Below, in pieces: positions 62,017-64,000 of a stretch of DNA of 64,000 nucleotides. Every line of letters begins with the position of its first letter. The stretch's first letter is position 1. The translations under genes and the position numbers were made by a program. This DNA comes from Salegentibacter salinarum (GTDB lineage: Bacteria; Bacteroidota; Bacteroidia; Flavobacteriales; Flavobacteriaceae): positions 310,001 through 374,000 of the forward strand of contig NZ_FUZC01000002.1 in NCBI RefSeq assembly GCF_900168115.1, given 5' to 3'. A model generated the notes under the pieces. That model searched no databases and had not been told where the DNA came from. It saw only the letters and a list, made by a program, of their open reading frames with translations.

Positions 62017-62597
62017 ACAGAAAGAAATTTAAAATTTTGATTATAGCCCTGGGCTTTACCTTTTTTTCATCAGGCCACATTGTGGCCCAGGGGATGCCGG
62101 TCTATGATAACACCAATTTTTTGGCCCTTGGCCAATCTCTTATCGAATCGGCTAAACAGACCTCGGAACTTTTAAAAACTGCCCGGTTTTTAAAAGAACA
62201 AAAGGAGCGTATAGAAAAGGTAAATGCCTTAATAAAACAGCTCAGAACGGTCCGGGAGATCGTGGAAAATAACCAAAGCTTATACGAAACGGTTAGGAGT
62301 GACTTGAGAGCCATTATTTCCTCACCATATATCAGCCCGGAGGAAGTGGCCCGTATTAGCGAGTCTTTTAACAGCCTTATGGAAAATGCCCTGGAGGACC
62401 TGGATTTTATGCAGCAATTACTCACTAGTGATATGCTGAATATGGACGATGCACAACGTTTGGAAGTACTGGAGAGCCAGCGGATGCGATCCCGTGAGGT
62501 TATCCGGGAGATCGGTTTAAAAAAACAACGTTACGAGATCCTGATTGAGTTCAGGCGTATCAAGGAGGAAATTAACCGGCGACAAGCCCAATATTAA
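62013..62597 (+). CDS. Conjugal transfer protein TraI-like (VirB5-type)
   Basis: A 194-residue exported protein (signal peptide ending HIVAQG, near residue 26). The mature part is a long helical coiled coil (LIESAKQTSELLKTARFLKEQKERIEKVNALIKQL and later RLEVLESQRMRSREVIREIGLKKQRYEILIEFRRIKEEI). Position between TraG and TraJ and the fold type agree with TraI/DUF4141 of CTnDOT-type systems, but sequence identity is not obvious to me. Confidence 0.65.
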   Translation: MNRKKFKILIIALGFTFFSSGHIVAQGMPVYDNTNFLALGQSLIESAKQTSELLKTARFLKEQKERIEKVNALIKQLRTVREIVENNQSLYETVRSDLRAIISSPYISPEEVARISESFNSLMENALEDLDFMQQLLTSDMLNMDDAQRLEVLESQRMRSREVIREIGLKKQRYEILIEFRRIKEEINRRQAQY

Positions 62598-62602
62598 GAA
62601 TC

Positions 62603-63427
62603 ATGGATCTGGGTCTGGAATATGTAGATGCGGTATTTACTACCATCAAAGAAGCTGAGTTCTCTCAGTATACCATTACGGGAATGAAGGCACTTGCGGT
62701 ATTCCTTTTTCTGGTTAATATTATAAAGAAATACCACGAAGGAGCTGTGGCCAGGGACGGATATACCTGGGGACTAAGTCCTTCGGAGCTTATCAAAAAT
62801 TTTATGGTGGTACTGTTGGTTATTTTTTCCGACCAGATCCTGGCTGTTTTTGATGGTATTCTGGTAGGTATCGAATCTGATTTTAGGGACACAGCACCAG
62901 CTCTTATCCCGTTACAATTGCAAGATATAGAGATAGACCGGGATGTCGGTTTACTTGAGGCCGGGACCAAAGCTTTAAGCTTGCTTTTTGAATACCTGGT
63001 GACCCCGTTTTATGCCTTAAAAATGATCGCTTTTATTTTAGGCTTATTTCTCTGGATTATGGACCTGTTTATTTATCCATTATTTCTGGCGGAACGTTTT
63101 TTTATCCTGGGCCTGATGCAGGTATTTTTTCCCCTGGTGATCAGTTTATCCGTTTTCGAGAAATTTCGGGAGATGGGCTATCGCTTTTTCAAGCTTTATG
63201 CGGCGGTGTATATGATCGTGCCCGCTTTCTTTTTGGTCAATATATTTATCAATCAACTCTACCAGGCGATCAATACTGAATTCTGGCCTGGTCTAATAGG
63301 CAATAATGGGGAAGATAGCATCCTGTCCCCGGTCATCCAGTTGGGCTCGGTAGCCTTTATCTTATTATTAAAATTCAAGCTCTACCATAGAGCCATTAGT
63401 TTCACGTTTCGAATATTTTCCACTTAA
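62603..63427 (+). CDS. traJ: Conjugal transfer protein TraJ (VirB6-like)
   Basis: A 274-residue polytopic inner-membrane protein with about five helices (near 26-42, 62-82, 130-165, 170-190, 196-220, 245-262). The N-terminus LGLEYVDAVFTTIKEAEFSQYTITGMKALAVFLFLVNI and the motif FFPLVISLSVFEKF agree with TraJ/VirB6-type channel proteins. It follows the TraI-like gene after 5 bp. Confidence 0.85.
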   Translation: MDLGLEYVDAVFTTIKEAEFSQYTITGMKALAVFLFLVNIIKKYHEGAVARDGYTWGLSPSELIKNFMVVLLVIFSDQILAVFDGILVGIESDFRDTAPALIPLQLQDIEIDRDVGLLEAGTKALSLLFEYLVTPFYALKMIAFILGLFLWIMDLFIYPLFLAERFFILGLMQVFFPLVISLSVFEKFREMGYRFFKLYAAVYMIVPAFFLVNIFINQLYQAINTEFWPGLIGNNGEDSILSPVIQLGSVAFILLLKFKLYHRAISFTFRIFST

Positions 63428-63438
63428 ATCCTCTTCTT

Positions 63439-64000
63439 ATGAAAACACCTTATACCCATATTTACAAAGTTCTGCGGCTCAACCGGTTTATAGTACTTAG
63501 TGTATTGCTTATGGCTTTTTGCAGTAGTATGATCTCCCTGTATCAGGTTCGTCAGGTACAGCAGGATTTTTTGAATAAAGCCTTTGCCATTAGTCCTGAT
63601 GGAGGGGTACTTCCTTTGGAACTGGTGAGTCAAAAAGACCAGATAGAGGTGGAGGTCAAATCTCATTTAGATCAATTCCACCGGTATTTCTATGGTCTCA
63701 ATACCAGTAATTATAAAGAAAACATCGCAAAAGCCCTGTGGCTTGGCAACAGTTCTGTAGACCAGGTGTATCGTCAGAAAAAGGCGGATGGGGTTTACAA
63801 TCGTTTATTGCAGTATTCCCTTGTACAAAGAGTGACTAAGATAGAATCTACAGTGAAGCTGGCGGAAGTGCCTTATTCATTTGAGGCGACGACCTGGTTT
63901 GAAATCAACCGGGGGAGTTCTACGGAAAAATATAAGTTGGTTACCAGTGGAGAGCTTCTAAGGGTAGACCGTAGTTTTCCGAATAATCCGCACGGGCTGC
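63439..64000 (+). CDS. traK: Conjugal transfer protein TraK (VirB8-like), 5' part
   Basis: The frame opens at ATG 63439 (MKTPYTHIYKVLRLNRFIV) and remains open to the window end, 187 residues. One membrane helix (FIVLSVLLMAFCSSMISLYQ, residues 17-36) follows the short cytoplasmic N-terminus; then LNKAFAISPDGGVLPLEL and the VirB8-type periplasmic domain (IEVEVKSHLDQFHRYFYGL). It matches TraK in sequence and order. The C-terminal end lies outside the window. Confidence 0.85.
   Translation, partial: MKTPYTHIYKVLRLNRFIVLSVLLMAFCSSMISLYQVRQVQQDFLNKAFAISPDGGVLPLELVSQKDQIEVEVKSHLDQFHRYFYGLNTSNYKENIAKALWLGNSSVDQVYRQKKADGVYNRLLQYSLVQRVTKIESTVKLAEVPYSFEATTWFEINRGSSTEKYKLVTSGELLRVDRSFPNNPHGL

Larger units (their letters stand above)
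13951..64000 (+). mobile_element. Putative integrative conjugative element, left part
   Basis: The inferred element begins at the 3' end of tRNA-Ser, with an integrase next to it, and reaches past the window, where a Tra operon is still continuing. RteC at 44.4 kb fits conjugative transposons of the CTnDOT type. Between them are a defence island and nutrient-uptake operons. A repeat of the tRNA 3' end was not seen, relaxase and coupling protein genes are not in view, and integrase, IS91 and AraC/S41 relics show that the region has been rearranged. It may therefore be two or more stacked elements, and the boundaries are inference. Confidence 0.5.

Noticed and set aside
13951-64000. Closed mobile element with both attachment sites in the window
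   Set aside because: I looked for a second copy of the tRNA-Ser 3' end (TTCGAATCCCTCTTCC) and did not see one; the Tra operon also runs off the right edge.
1-64000. CRISPR array or cas genes
   Set aside because: No regularly spaced direct repeats and no Cas-like proteins were seen.

Overview
The window looks like a chromosome segment of a marine or halophilic Flavobacteriaceae member (Bacteroidota; Gramella or Salegentibacter-like by general impression). Support comes from SusC/SusD proteins, FAS1 and SIMPL-domain envelope proteins, the TAnnTTTG type of -7 promoter box, near absence of Shine-Dalgarno sequences, and CTnDOT-type Tra genes. No genus can be proven from this sequence alone.

Region 1 (1-13.6 kb) is ordinary core genome: the 3' end of a PLP decarboxylase, a SIMPL protein, guaA, a LysM/periplasmic-binding fusion with osmC and a DUF922 protease-like gene behind it, a nitronate monooxygenase-like oxidoreductase, mnmA, envelope lipoproteins (lipocalin-like, four-FAS1), an M28 peptidase, an SGNH hydrolase and a small outer-membrane protein.

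Region 2 starts at tRNA-Ser(UGA) (13863-13950). A tyrosine recombinase follows 250 bp later, preceded by a perfect 12-bp inverted repeat and followed by the relic of a second integrase. RteC (44.4 kb) and a Tra operon (59-64 kb, running off the window) suggest that most or all of 14-64 kb is an integrative conjugative element, or several stacked elements, inserted at tRNA-Ser. No second copy of the tRNA 3' end was noticed, so the far end probably lies outside the window.

Region 3 (16.2-28.6 kb) is an AT-rich defence island with four adjacent modules: (i) a divergent type II-like restriction-modification pair whose nuclease is an internal duplication; (ii) a Septu-like ATPase plus HNH pair with an unusual N-terminal extension; (iii) an LRR-Roc-COR (Roco) GTPase with a C-terminal PD-(D/E)XK-like domain; (iv) a TSPPY methyltransferase followed by a nuclease-like/DGQHR fusion. 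Modules iii and iv are the best candidates for poorly described systems. A decayed IS91-type transposase closes the island.

Region 4 (29.3-32.1 kb) holds small orphan genes, an XRE regulator with a perfect 18-bp palindrome upstream, and a strong candidate structured ncRNA (promoter box, three consecutive hairpins, U-run).

Region 5 (32.1-45.3 kb) is a SusC/SusD/M16-peptidase operon facing a DUF6520 small secreted protein, a MauE-like redox membrane protein, and a STAS-like/AraC regulator pair; then a PLP synthase-GNAT fusion and RteC. Region 6 (45.3-55.1 kb) is a TonB receptor/DUF4876/DUF6850/di-haem cytochrome c peroxidase operon, divergent from an ECF sigma/anti-sigma operon ending in two DUF4097-like proteins.

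Region 7 (55.1-64 kb) begins with gene relics (AraC cupin fragment fused to an S41 peptidase tail) and CGTAA-type palindromes, followed by an excisionase-like HTH gene, a replication-type gene pair, a degenerate EEP-fold protein and traE-F-G-I-J-K homologues.
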